64,000 nucleotides of DNA from Eretmocerus hayati (lineage: Eukaryota > Arthropoda > Insecta > Hymenoptera > Aphelinidae): positions 70,174,282-70,238,281 of the forward strand of contig CM056741.1 in assembly GCA_029851415.1 (NCBI GenBank), read 5' to 3'. Positions 1 through 13,000 of the stretch are shown here, piece by piece. The notes below the pieces were generated by a model. The model worked only from the letters and a program-made list of their open reading frames with translations, ran no database searches and was not told where the DNA came from. A program made the position numbers and the translations under genes. Position 1 is the stretch's first letter. Every line of letters starts with the position of its first letter.

Positions 1-982
1 TCTGAAGAATGATCATGAAATTTCCCAAGTGCTCGTTTAAATAGTAAAATCCTGACTCGTCCGTGATAGTATGAATCAAACACCTTCCATATACACTGGT
101 ATGTACAATGATTACGTAAAATCTACCTACTTTCGCTCACATCCAATGTCAATGCCACGAAGACGACGAACAAGATTGGTCGCGAAATCATCTCGGAGAA
201 ACTCAGCCGATGTCCGCTTCGGTACACACTTGAATAAAATTCATGAGAATTCATGCAACAACAGTCAACTCGTTATTGACAGATATCAGAATCCGATTCG
301 CGAGAGAAACAGGCTTCCTACATCAATTTACGTAAGATCAGTAAGCATGCGTATACTCGCGATGATCTTTCGAGCTAATTCATCAGACTAGCTGAAAAAT
401 TGTATCAATAATTTTGGATAAGAATTACTGATACGATATCTTTAGACAATGATCTATTTCGGAATCGATTCTCTTTCAATGTTCTCGGATAGCTGCCATA
501 ACTTATACACGATACTGAAGAACAACATTTTGGTGTGTAACCAGGCATTTTGGGAAACATACGTCACTACGCACCGAGCCTCGAATAAGTGCAACGCGGG
601 CATCTCCGGATTATATCTCTATAGAGGTCAAACAGACAACGGAGAAATAGGCGGTCGTGTCTTTCAATACCTAGGGTCCCTAGCCAAACCATCTGCGCTT
701 ACATCACCGTTCCAGGCACCATAAAGTCTCGCTCTCTCGCTCTCTCTCTACAGATCTTCAACCATCTCCCAAAATTTTTCAATCAAGAGAATTGGATGAG
801 GCCGTAAGAGTCTGAAATAGTCTCTCCCAACTCGCTCTCCCAATATCCCTTGCTCAGAACATAAAAACTTATCGGCACCTAGCAAGCGTCAGAGGCCCTT
901 TTTCAACGATGAACTTAGTTAATCAAATGCATTCGAGAGATATAGAAATAACCAATAAACCACTTTTTTATGCTTTTTACAG
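1..982. other. Intronic sequence upstream of the first visible TIA-1 exon
   Basis: No coding exon recognised. A CT-rich microsatellite at about 727-751 (GCTCTCTCGCTCTCTCTCTACAG) ends in a splice-acceptor-like ACAG, but no RRM coding follows. Short ORFs at 71-391 and 449-724 match no family I recognise. Confidence 0.5.
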
Positions 983-1085
983 GAAGCAGAGAGTGCCATC
1001 AGTGCTATGAATGGACAGTGGCTTGGCAGTAGAAGTATAAGAACTAATTGGGCAACTCGCAAGCCACCAGCCCCAAAAACCGAAG
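983..1085 (+). CDS. Rox8: TIA-1/Rox8 exon encoding the end of RRM2
   Basis: The exon follows a pyrimidine-rich tract ending TTTTTACAG and stops before donor GTAAAT. It encodes 34 codons plus one base, starting [11 protein letters not shown] and ending [12 protein letters not shown]. This matches the last helix and strand of TIA-1 RRM2 and the start of the RRM2-RRM3 linker. The leftover G combines with CC of the next exon to give the Ala codon GCC. Confidence 0.9.
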
Positions 1086-4000
1086 GTAAATATCTGCATG
1101 TTTCTGATCCGCTTTAGAACAAGTTACACCACCAGTCAGAGTGCTTCAGACCTACCTTCGTAGGTAGAACGTATCACATCGTATATTACGGAGCTGCGAA
1201 GACAGATGCATTTTGAACACATCAGTTGTAGTTGAATAGATCGCGATTGTGTCATACTTGTCGTTTATCAACCAAAACACAAAGAAGATTATACTCATAA
1301 GTGGAATAAAGAATGCCAAAATATTATCAATGCCACGTTTCTATCGGAAATCAGATATTGTGCGATTTCACTTAGTCTCGAGCTTCCGGATCCTTGTCTG
1401 GATTCTACGAAAAAGTGGTCATGACAACACGTCGTGGGACGACAGACAGTACAACCTCATAATTAAAGCTCGATTAGCATTTCTGATTCGAACAACTCTC
1501 TAAAATATTGCACGGAATATCTCCGCGACTGATAACGGTCAGTTGATTTTTATCATATTCCTTTGAACATTCATAATCAGGAGCACCGTTTCCATCATAC
1601 TTCCATTCGGTATAATGTTTTACATAAAATTTCAAATACCAAGTACCTAATTGTGCCTAAATTGCCACCTGTATTTGATTAGCCCTACTCAAAAATTCGG
1701 ATACGCGCACGTGTAAAACTTGACACAAAGTTTTTTTCAGTTTGTTATGTGAGATTATGAAAAAGTAAAACTCTTGGGAGGGTCGACAGGATTACCATTG
1801 CATTTACAGAGCGTATATATTGGTCATCACTACATCTGACATTTTTTTCGTTGGCCCGTAAAAGCAATGCTGAACGAAATTGGTGGAACCAATGTGTAAC
1901 TTCCTAGGAGGGTCCAGGGACGGGTCACGGATATGGCTGAAACTGTGAAAATCATTCCAAAATATTATATTCAGCCAGGCGCATAGTCTAGCGCTCAAGC
2001 GTTTCCAACTCTATAAAAACTTCGTTGACTTTCCACCAAATCGGCAATCGCCTGGTTGAAAAGTCAACCAGGTGGTTGTCTATTTTTCCCACAGTGAATA
2101 TTGGAGATGAATACGAGACCCGTAAGATTGGCCGATGGAGGTCCCCGGGTGACACTTTTAGGTCAGGAAAACAAATTTCAACTTGTTTTTCCATAAACGA
2201 AGCGAAATTAACGACAGCAGCCTCCTCGCGAGCCTTTTCGGGGGAAAATTCAGGATAAGCAACGTTTTCGCGATCCAGTACCCGAATTGGTAAACGCTCG
2301 TCTTGAATTTGTCCAGACCCCAAACAAGTTATAGGCCTTGCAAACTGAGACGGAGGGTCACCAATCCGGATACTGACTCGCAAAAATGTAGCTTAACCTG
2401 AATTTTTCTCCGAAAAGGCTCGTGCGGCCTCCGCTGCAGTTTATTCCTATTTTTAGTAGAGAACCTTGTTTTTTCGACCACCATCTACCGATCTCATGGG
2501 TCCCGTATGATACTTATGATGAAATAGTGGTCGAGAATTTTTACGCGAGCTAAGCAAAGCAGGCCCAGCCGAGCGGTCACCAATCCAAATACTGAGTCGC
2601 GAAAACGTTGCTCCACCTGAATATTTTTCTCGAAAAGGCTTGCGCAGATGCTCCTGTTGTTTATGGAAAAACATGTTATAACTTGTTTTTCCATAAACAA
2701 CTCCATTAACAACTTTGAACTTGTTTTTCTGACCTAAAAAAGTCAAACGGGGACCACCATCTAGTAATCTTATGGGCCCCATATTCATCCTTATTTCCAC
2801 TGTGGGTGAAAAGTGAACCGTGGTTGCCGCCAAAAGACATTCAGTTGGTTAATTTTCGTCCCCAAATCCATGGTTAAGGGGAAAATGCAAACAATCAGTT
2901 GCAGTTTTTGACACAAATTTTTTACAGAGAAACTGCAGCCTCTATGACCCACACATTAGCATATATATATATTTATGTTACACAGTAAATGTCCAAAATC
3001 CGTAATTGTCAGATATTTAATAGTGAATGTCAACATTTACTAAGAGAGTCAGTGAATGTTTGAAGTATGGTTGCATTTCCGACATTTACTAGTAAATTTC
3101 AGCTATTACTGACGTGTCTTAGAAAATGTCCGGATATCGATAATTATCGATTATAATCATCGAAATCATAAAAAGTGAAGCGTGAGTGAAGGCTGATTCT
3201 TGATGAAATATCGTTAATTACAATCTGGTCATAGCTCACCAGATTATAATATTGTTAATGATCATTCGGTCTTATAGCTGATTAGATCATAATATTGTCA
3301 ATAATATTCAATCATACGTTAGTCGATTTATCCAACCTCCATACTAAGACAGTGTGGAAGGATGGAAATGAACCATGAGCTCATCCAGCGACGTCTCTTA
3401 TTTTTTGTTAACTTGGAATCCATTATAAAATGGAGACAAAAACCAAAGTTTCTGTGCGATAACAAGTGATGATCAATGATCGTACTTCCTTCATTGGCAG
3501 AATGTACACTTGATACACTGTTGTCATCACAGCTGTGCAGATTCTGCGTCGGTGCGAGAGTTACCATCTCTTACCCTGATGTATGGTAAATCTTGACGCG
3601 AAGTATAACTTCGCAATTTTGACGGTTTTTTCTTATTTCTAAGGAGTCAATGTTGATTGTAAATGGTCTTCGGACATTCATTGAAACGCGTTAGTAAATG
3701 CTGACATTTACCAGTAAATGCCCGAAATATATTCAATTTAGTAGAAAAAGATTATGATTTTGATGCTCCGGTGGAATCGAAAAGCGAAACAGAAATAGCT
3801 CCGCAGGCGACTCCGGAATTTTTTTGGGAACTCCCAGTGAGTGGAAATTTTATATTTTGGACTACAGAATCGAATCAAAACTACGAAAAACCGATCCGAG
3901 ACATCACTATTTTTCATGTGTCGTTTTTAAATGGAATCCATGAAGAATGAGTATGAGATTTCGCTCATTTTCCCGCTCTTTGGGCACTGCGCTTTTTACC

Positions 4001-7000
4001 TCTGCAAGATTTTCTGGAGATGATGGATTTTCCTAGGCATTTGCTACTGATCGCGATGTCATTCGGCACAAATTTATACTTTGAAAGACGTTAGGATTGA
4101 ATTAACACGTTCACTGCGACGGCAAAAATCGCGATCGGGTCCTGTGTGCGATGGGCCCTACCAGTGAGGCCCATTTAATGGGATTTCGATCACCGCCGCA
4201 CACAAAGTTGGACGCGTGGGCCCCACCGGTGGGGCCCATCGCAGTGAAGGTGTTAACGCGATGAAAAAAGATTTTCTGTAGGAATTTCTTTTTCCTGCCA
4301 TACCAAGCTTTTAGCGCACAATCTCATGGTACTCTCTGGAACTCCATATGATCAAGTACCATCAAAGAATTTTGCAGTCAGTTACACGACGGTATTTTTG
4401 AGCAATTCATTTTCTTTCAATTTTTATAAAAACGAGTTCTTTCCGAATCCAATCATTACATAAAATTTCATCCCCTATGATAAGAACAACCCCCAAATCA
4501 ATCAAACAGTAATAACTCCTCACTAGTATAGAATTATACATTCGATATAAAAATCGTTCCTCCGTCATGTGGATTCGCATGCATGATCTGCCCATCAACC
4601 ATATCCAACAAGATTCAGGTGAATGTTCGAACTTGCTTTGAAATTATTGTTTTGTTACTAATTTGGAATCGAGGATCCGGTTTACAGCTCCAAATCTGCG
4701 TAGATCAGCCAGGGCGTCGAGGCGGGCTAAATGAAAAAATACGGGTCGCCTAAATTTGCCTTCAGGATAATATATTTCATCGTCGGAAAAATTCATGATC
4801 TGAATTTTTTCGCTGCATGATCTTACATGGATTCGGCATTTTCATAGTAAGATGTGGCATGGGAGAGAAACTCGAAGATATTATGCGCACATATCCCTTA
4901 TAACCCAATAAAACTAATTAATAAGCCCTGAACAAATTCTTTTGGAATCTCTTGGTGAAAATTGCAAACATTTAGGTGTGAAGCTTTGCAACTTTCCTCT
5001 TAATTCGTATCAAATTCGTTTAGCGAAATGAATGAAACTAGCAATGTGTCTGACATTATTTTACATTTTTCAATGAGTTTTCGATCGATTACTTTCCAGA
5101 ACTATTTCGATAGTACAAAATTCAAGTGGTCAAAGACGTCGACCAGTAGAATTTATCAATGTACAGCGTTCATCTGAATATAAAAATAAAGTATGATGAA
5201 CGAATCAGGAATTTCCCAAAATGAATCAGAGTATTCGATAAGAATAACTAATGTACATATTTTACAGGACGAAGGATATCTTTCCTGGTGGCAATAATAG
5301 GTAGATGAGAAAAACAAAATCAAAGGGTGAAAAAAAGAAAAAGAATGAAGTGAAAAGAGTAAACTTGAAAAGTGTGTAAGTGTAAATGAAATCTATCGCC
5401 AAAGAACTTCTAATCTTGGCAAATTGATCTTTAACATCTTATACATTCATTTTATAGCTTATCAATTTGTACTCGTATTGATATTGATTAGGTCATTATT
5501 AAATTAACTATTTGGGGTCTTCTCATCATTCATCGCATCCATTTTTTTACTCTTTAATCCTTGTCGCTGATTATTTTTCAATCAACTGCTCATGTCTTTA
5601 GCTTTCTTAATTCAGTACTGTAGAAGTTCACTTTGATATTTTCGTAATTCATTATTTTTTAAATATTTTACTCTCTCGTTACTTTCATCTTCATTCATCA
5701 TATCTCAATAATACATCCTCACGCTTCTAATTCTTGTAGCATTCTTGAACATTTTTAGGTGCAATCATTATTATAATGTATATTTTAATGCATATAATTT
5801 GATTTGAGTTCTGTGTTGTCTTTCTCCGCCATCGCCTTTTCTAATGTTTGCGCATGATGACATCTTTCTCTTTGCTGATCCAGATATGAAAAGGACGTAT
5901 GGTGATCTATAGATACCATATGCAGATTTATGAAACTAAAAAATATATAGATACCCCATAGTGCGAAGATAAATTTGTCGTACTTTCGAACACCTCAATA
6001 CGTACTCACGCGACAGTTGTACCTTGGATAGAACTTGAGTTACGGTCTTCACGGCTTTACTGTTAAGAAGCTGGTGTTGTCCAGGGTACTTTTTATTTTG
6101 TACGACGATATAGACGATAATTCATCATCCCGTTGGCGCTTACATGAATCGAGTGAAAATGTTGGAATATTAATCAGACTCCATCAGCTTATCGATGTAA
6201 GTTCAGAATGTATATAGAAATACAATAACAATATAAATGTCGATGAAGAATGGTCGATCATCAATTTATACGGTACAGCTTCGACTGAGAGAGGACAGTT
6301 TTCGTAGCTAGGGATTTTGTATATTATTGATATTTTTGCTAAAAGTCAACAATTCAAAAGATTTCGTTCAAACATTCTGCAAGTTTGAGTTCCAGGTGAC
6401 GGTCTCACGATTTCTTTGATGAAACTCCATTTTTTGAGGAGCTCTATTAAACGGGACACGAAATAAGTGAGAATGTGAACATGCATAAGTTTGGAGATCG
6501 ACAGAAAAGTCCATGCTCATTTATATGGGAGAGTCCACGCAAAGCGGGCCACCGACTCCGGCCAGCGCGGAAAATCGCAAAAATGCTATCTTTCATCGCT
6601 CTGTATTCTTTAAAATTGCTGTAACTTCTTTCATCAGTGCTCACTCTAATATACTTCAAAGGAAAAAATTTCCAGAGTGGGTACTTTCTTTGTTTAAACG
6701 CTACGAATTTGTAAATATAGAAAAGAGAGCGCGGTCGGACCGATTTTGGTAAGCTGGGGGGCCGTGGGTAGCCCGCGCGTATTAGGGTGGGCCGAAAAAT
6801 GGAATTTTTTCCAAATGAAAACGCTTGGGGTCCGAGTTTTTGCCATTTTGCACGTAGATAAAGAAAAAATTTTTCTGCGATTTTAAAATGAGGTTTTCTG
6901 CTGGAACAAGAGCCCTGAAGTTTTTTAAAAGTGAAGGTTTTTTACTCGTTTTTTGCGTTATTCTTCAAACTGATCGAATGAGGCGGGGATCGCACCCGGG

Positions 7001-10000
7001 ATGTGGATCATCTTACAAACCATCATTTCTTATGTATTTTTGCACGTAGAAACCGAATTTGTGGTCCGCTTAAGCCTCAGGAGCGGAAGCTCTCTGTAGA
7101 ATGCAAGACAACGATCGTAGCGTAAAAACGGCGATTTTCCGGAAAACAACAAATTACGTTAAAATCGGTATGAGTGAAAAAGCCCTCTGTTTCTGGGTCC
7201 AAAACAGCACCACACTACTTTCTCTACGTTTGGTCTGCTGGAAACGATCCCGGTAGTTTTAGGGGACTTTGGTGTGCGGAATCCAAGTAAGGAAGAGCTG
7301 AGGACTGGTGTGTCAAAGCCCGTGTATAACGATATGCAGTCAGTGTATAAGCATAGGATAAAAATCGCTCGTCGTCATCTGCTTAATACCTACATTTTAC
7401 GTATCCAAGCTCCCTAAAAACACTGGGATCGTTTTCAGCAGGTCGAAATACGTAAGAAAAAGTAGTGTGGTGCTGTTTTGGACCCAGATATAGCTCTTTC
7501 ACACATACCGATTTTAACGTAATTTGTTGTTTTCCGGAAAATCGCCGTTTCTTCGCTACGATCGATGTCTTGCATTTTACAGAGAGCCTTCACTTCTGAG
7601 GCTCAAGCCGACCACGAATTCGGTTTCTACGTGCAAAAATACATGGAAAATGATGGTTTGTGAGATGATCCAGATCCCGGGTGCGATCTCCGCCACATTC
7701 GATCAGTTTGAAAAATAACGCAAAAAACGAGTAGAAAACCCTCATTTTTAAAAATCTTCAGGGCTCTTGCTCCATCAGAAAACCTCATTTTGAAAATCGC
7801 AGGAAAATTTTTCTTCGTCCACATGCAAAATGGCAAAAACTGGGACCCCAAGCGTTTTGATTTGGAAAAAATTCCATTTTTCGGCCCACCCTAGCGCGTA
7901 TACAAATTCGTAAGGCTTGCATCACCGATGCTCCTCAAATTTGTTGCTGTGTACAACTCTGTCTAATGATCCTTCTCCGGAAATCATCAGAAGGCTTCTC
8001 ATTGTATATTGGGATTGAAAAAAAAACAGTTCAAGGTTTTCAAAGAGACTTGAAAGGAAAAATCGGGTAATGCATTGAATAGCACCATGGCGAGATATGT
8101 TCCACCGTAAAAATTAGTTGTCTCATCCCAGACTGTGTCTAATGACCTGATTCACGCAGATAATATTGAAGTCATAAAAATTTTCTGCGTAAATCATATT
8201 GGGCACAAGTTGAGAGTGAGGCAATTGACTTTCAAGATGAAATATACCTCGTCATGGTGCTCAATAGGGCGGGCCGAAAAAGGGCTTTTTTCGAAAACCG
8301 ATACGCCCTAGCGTGGAAATGTTGTGTTTGTACATATAGATGTGAAAAAGATTTTGCTGGACGCTGAGAAATGAGATTTTAGGTCCAAGCAAGAGCCATC
8401 AAGCTTTCATCAAAATTAACGCAGGTTTAAATGGGAATGTGCCTACTTCGGCATTTTTTTCTTCCTAACTTTGCTCGCATTTCTGGCGCATCCTAGTATA
8501 TTATGTACCCGAGTGCCGCAATCGCGGAATTTCCATGACGAGGGCTGCAAACTTGTTTGCAGCCCGAGTCATGGAAAGCCGCGATTGCGGCACGAGGTAC
8601 ATACATTTTTTTATAGTCGTCCAGCTACAATCTAGCACGTTGCGAGCCGTTTACGCGGCCGTCAAGGCCGCGTAGACGGCCGTAATGTGCTAGATTGTAG
8701 CTGGGCGACTATAAAAGCATTTTCCAACATACTTCAGCTCATTCTAAAGCTTGTTTCAAAATCTACAAAATGAGCCAAAGTACGTCCAATTTCGACTAAC
8801 CCGAGCCAATCTATCTCAATTTTTCCAAAAAGTGATCATTATTAAAAATCCCAAAAATAGGGCGATTCACCCTTCAATCTTTGCTTGTACTTCTGGTGCA
8901 TCTGAACATTTTCAACGTACTTCAGCTCATTTTAAATCTTGTTCCAAAACCCACAAAATGAGCTAAAGTACGTCCAATTTCGACAAACCCAAGTCAATCT
9001 ATCGCAATTTTTCTAAAAAGTGATTAGTTCTGAAAAATCCGAAAATAAGCGACTTCCCCCTTTCGCCTCACTCTTTTCGAAACTCGAAATGGAAAAATTG
9101 AGATAGATTGACTCGGGTTGGTCGAAATTGGACGTAGTTTAGCTCATTTTGTAGGTTTTAGAACAAGCTTTAAAATGAGTTACGGTGCGTTGAAAAATGT
9201 TCAGATGCATTTGAAAAATAAGCAGAGTTTGAAGGGAAAATCGCCCTATTTTCGGGATTTTTAATAATGATCACTTTTTGGAAAAATTGAGATAGATTGG
9301 CTCAGGTTAGTCGAAATTGGACGCGTACTTTAGCTCATTTTGTAGGTTTCGGAACGAGCTTTAAAATGAGCTAAAGTACGTTGAAAAATGCTTGGATGCG
9401 CCAGAAATGCGAGCAAAGTGAGGACGAAAGAAGTGCCGAATTAGGCACATTCCCATTCCAACCTACAGTACCGTTCATAAGTTCTCGATGGTCGATCCCT
9501 CGATTACCCTGACTTGCAACAGCGATAGGTCGAATTCTATGCATTGTACGGAAATTTTCAGAAAAGCATTTTAAAGAGCAGAAAAAATACTAACTTCTAC
9601 AGGGTTTGGATGATTTCTATCGAATATTTTTGAAGGTCCTATACGCTGATGAAAAAACAGAAAATCTTAAAATTTTTTACTTTCATTGAGACACCTGCAG
9701 TTTCAATGCGAATGAAGATACGGCAATTTTGAAAAAAGCATCTTGTAGAGCGGAAAAAGGCTATGTGTAACCATTTTTTGATTATTTTTCACCTCCCGTG
9801 TATGAAGACGTGCGAGCTGTCCAAATCCCCAAAATCATGGTTTTTCACCGTTTTTTGTGCCGTTTCCGGTGATAAACAGTCATTTTGGGTATCTAGACAG
9901 TTCGTACATTCTCACACGCGGTACGTAAAAAATAATCAGAAAATGGCTACACACAGCATTTTTTCCGCTTTACAAGATGCTTTTTCCAGAATTGCCGTAT

Positions 10001-13000
10001 CTTCATCCACATCGAAACTGCAGGTGTCTCAATGAAAGTAAAAAATTTTTAGATTCTCTATTTTTTCATCAGCGTGTAGGACGTTCAAAAATATTCGATA
10101 AAAATCATCTGAACCCAGTAAAAGTTAGTATTTTTTCTGCTCTTCAGGATGCTCTTTGTGAAATTTTCGCACAACGCATAGAATTCGACTTATCGCTGTT
10201 GCAAGTCAGGGTAATCGAGGGATCGACTATCGAGAACTCATGAACGGTACTGTACGTTGAGTTTGATAGAAGCTTGATGGCTCTTACTGAGACCTAAAAT
10301 CTCATTTCTCAGCGTCCAGCAAAATTTTTTCCACATCTATATGTACAAATACAACATTTCCACGCTAGGGCATATCGATTTTCGAGAAAAGCCCTTTTTT
10401 GGCCCACCCTAGTGCTCAATGCCCGGTTTGCTCTCCCAAATCCCATAAGAAAGCTTGAGCTGTTCGCATTTTAATCTCAGTATACAATGGCTGAATCCAT
10501 CTAAGATCGCCTGGTGAAAATGTTCAACATATCTGATCTCCTTGGCGAGGATATATATATATTATTCCAGAGGCAAAATAAAGAGACATGTATTTTTTTG
10601 TTCTGCCCAAACCCGATTCGTCGAAAGTTGTGCGATTTTCAAGTTTAGAGATAAAATGACGAATTTCTGAAAATATGACTCTTGAAAATGACTGAAATTG
10701 CAACTATTTGTCAGGCAGTCAGGATGCTGACACAAATTTCATATCATAGTGTTGAGTGCATGTTCTCACACCAATTTTTATTGCTGTATGCAGGAAATCC
10801 CGTTCACAGCTCGAGGGAAAATGGTCAGAATTGAATATCTCGAAGAAGTATTGATATTTTTGACTGAAAATTCTTTTGAGATTAGATCTGGATATAGAGA
10901 ATGAGGTAAAATTTGTCCCGTCTGCAGGACATGGTCGGATTGAGTAGGAAAAAACAATTCGAGAAAAAGATTGTTGGCAATTCTTCAAGCAGCAATAGCG
11001 TTGAACTCCTATCATTCTGTTCAAATAGAATCATCATGAGAGGTATGCCAATCATCAAAAATGTATCTAGATCTGTGCTCTATACTGACTATCTGTGTAT
11101 CTGACTATACTCAATTACTCATGTATATGAACGTGGACTTTTCTTGATCTATAGATTTGCGGAAACTTGCTCGCAATGTATCTCGTTCCTGTTGTGGCTT
11201 CTGCGCTTTCTCAATCGATTGTGGAAACCGCGTTTCCAATGTAATTTTTGTGCTTTTTCTTAGCAAAAAGTCAGATTAGACCGAGCTTGAGGTTTGAGGG
11301 TGGAAAATTGCGAATTAGGGATCAAAATGTCAATTCCATGGCATGTCCACACCCTTAAATTCGACATTCAAATGCACGATATGAAGATATACGGCCTCTG
11401 AACGATTCCGACGCAAGAAGACATCTAATTTGGGTATATTTTGAGTACGTTCTCGCAGGTTTAGAGTCGCAACTTAGGTACCCGTGCTCGCTGTGTGTAC
11501 ATTGTGTCTCCTGATCCGCGCCAGAATCACTCTTTTGATGAGATGTCTTGCATGAGAGCGTTTATCAACTTGTAAACGTTCGACCATATGCACATTTTTA
11601 TCTTTTCGCTTCAAACCATCAAACAGCTGCAGTACCAACACTTATCGCTTCATTTCCGAGAAGTGGCAGCATGCTCCTCTTCGAAAGGATGGCGTAGTCG
11701 GAACACGGTCTAAACATCGACAATCTAAGTTCTCGTTCGACTTTTTGTGAGTATTTATTAAACAAAATACTTTGCTAAGCGGATAAAGCGATTCATTAAC
11801 TCCCCAATCCAAATTCACTGATCAAACAAAAATGTCAATTCCGTGGCTGTATTAGATTCCATGGTTGTCCTTTTTGTGCCCAAATCGCGATTTTCAGCTA
11901 AACTCTCACGAGATTTAATAAACATGTATATATTTTTTCGCTTCCTATGTTTTTGAGTTATGATCCTCAATATAGGAGAGATTAGTGATGGAAAAATCCA
12001 CCTTACGAGCCTAGAAGTTCAATTTTGACTTTTGTCCGTTTTTTAGTCCGTTCCGAGCAAGTTTCCGCAGATTTACTCATATACTGCCAGGCTACTATCA
12101 ATCGAGTCGTACCTCTTATTACTCGAATTATGCTCGCTAAGCAAAATTAGTCAGTAGACCAACGGTTCTTGGATAGGTATTCTCGTGTAAAGCTCGCTGT
12201 ACTCTATCTTAAAAGTTTACAATCTGTCACCGATTTGTACTATTGAAATTGTCTTCGGGTACATGCCAGAGTGCAATAACATGGGAAAGTCTTGTATAAA
12301 AAAAGATCCAAACTCTATCTTAGTAGAAAACGATTTGCGTACAAGGAATAGACAAAAATCCAATGACGAGCTCGTCGACTTTTATTTCTTTTTTCTTTGG
12401 TTTCATATTGATCTCTTGGTGAAATACTGAAATCACACATGGGTCGCGATGGTCTCCATTCGAATTTTTTTTATGGTTCACTTCCTGTAAATATTTACAC
12501 ACGTATAGTCGCCAGGAGCTGGAGAATTGACTCAGATCGATTCCATTTGAATCGAATCAAAGGCAGATCTGATAAAAAGATTGATGAATTTTTCCAGTTA
12601 TATGGGTCTTATTAACTTGTTTGTTACGTGCAATGTATGCGCTTGAGGAATCAAATAGTTCTCATTTTTGTACATGATCTACTCATAACACCTCCTCTCT
12701 GAACATCTGCATGGATCTTAGAACGCTTATCATCTCACGGATATTAATTTCTCAGTTACCAACGCTCCATGCCTGCATTTCATCATATTTTCTCATCCGT
12801 GTTAATCATAAAATTTTCCAAAATTGTCAAATATTTTTCATATAGGAACAAGCTGCAACCCAAAAGTCATACACCAACCAACAGTAGATTCTTGAGTGAC
12901 GCTCAAAATTTTCATGAATGACTATTCCTTCTTCCCTTGTCATCCACTGCTCGAAAAAAGAGAAGATACTGTATGGGGTCAAGACTCATTTGCTGTCATC

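Larger units (their letters stand above)
8265..10411. mobile_element. Second hAT-like foldback element, 2.1 kb, containing nested palindromic insertions
   Basis: The termini TAGGGCGGGCC and GGCCCACCCTA match the 6783-7893 family, and the element is bounded by identical 8-bp GTGCTCAA copies (8257-8264 and 10412-10419). The arms pair 8265-8499 plus 8718-9065 with 9085-9460 plus 10255-10411. Each arm carries its own insertion (8500-8717 and 9466-10252). Arms contain repeated AAAATGAGCTAAAGTACGTCC and CAATCTATCTCAATTTTTCC-like blocks. No transposase is encoded. Confidence 0.85.

Noticed and set aside
727..751. CT-rich tract ending ACAG as a splice acceptor for an extra TIA-1 exon
   Set aside because: No RRM-like coding follows in any frame and the downstream frame stops quickly.
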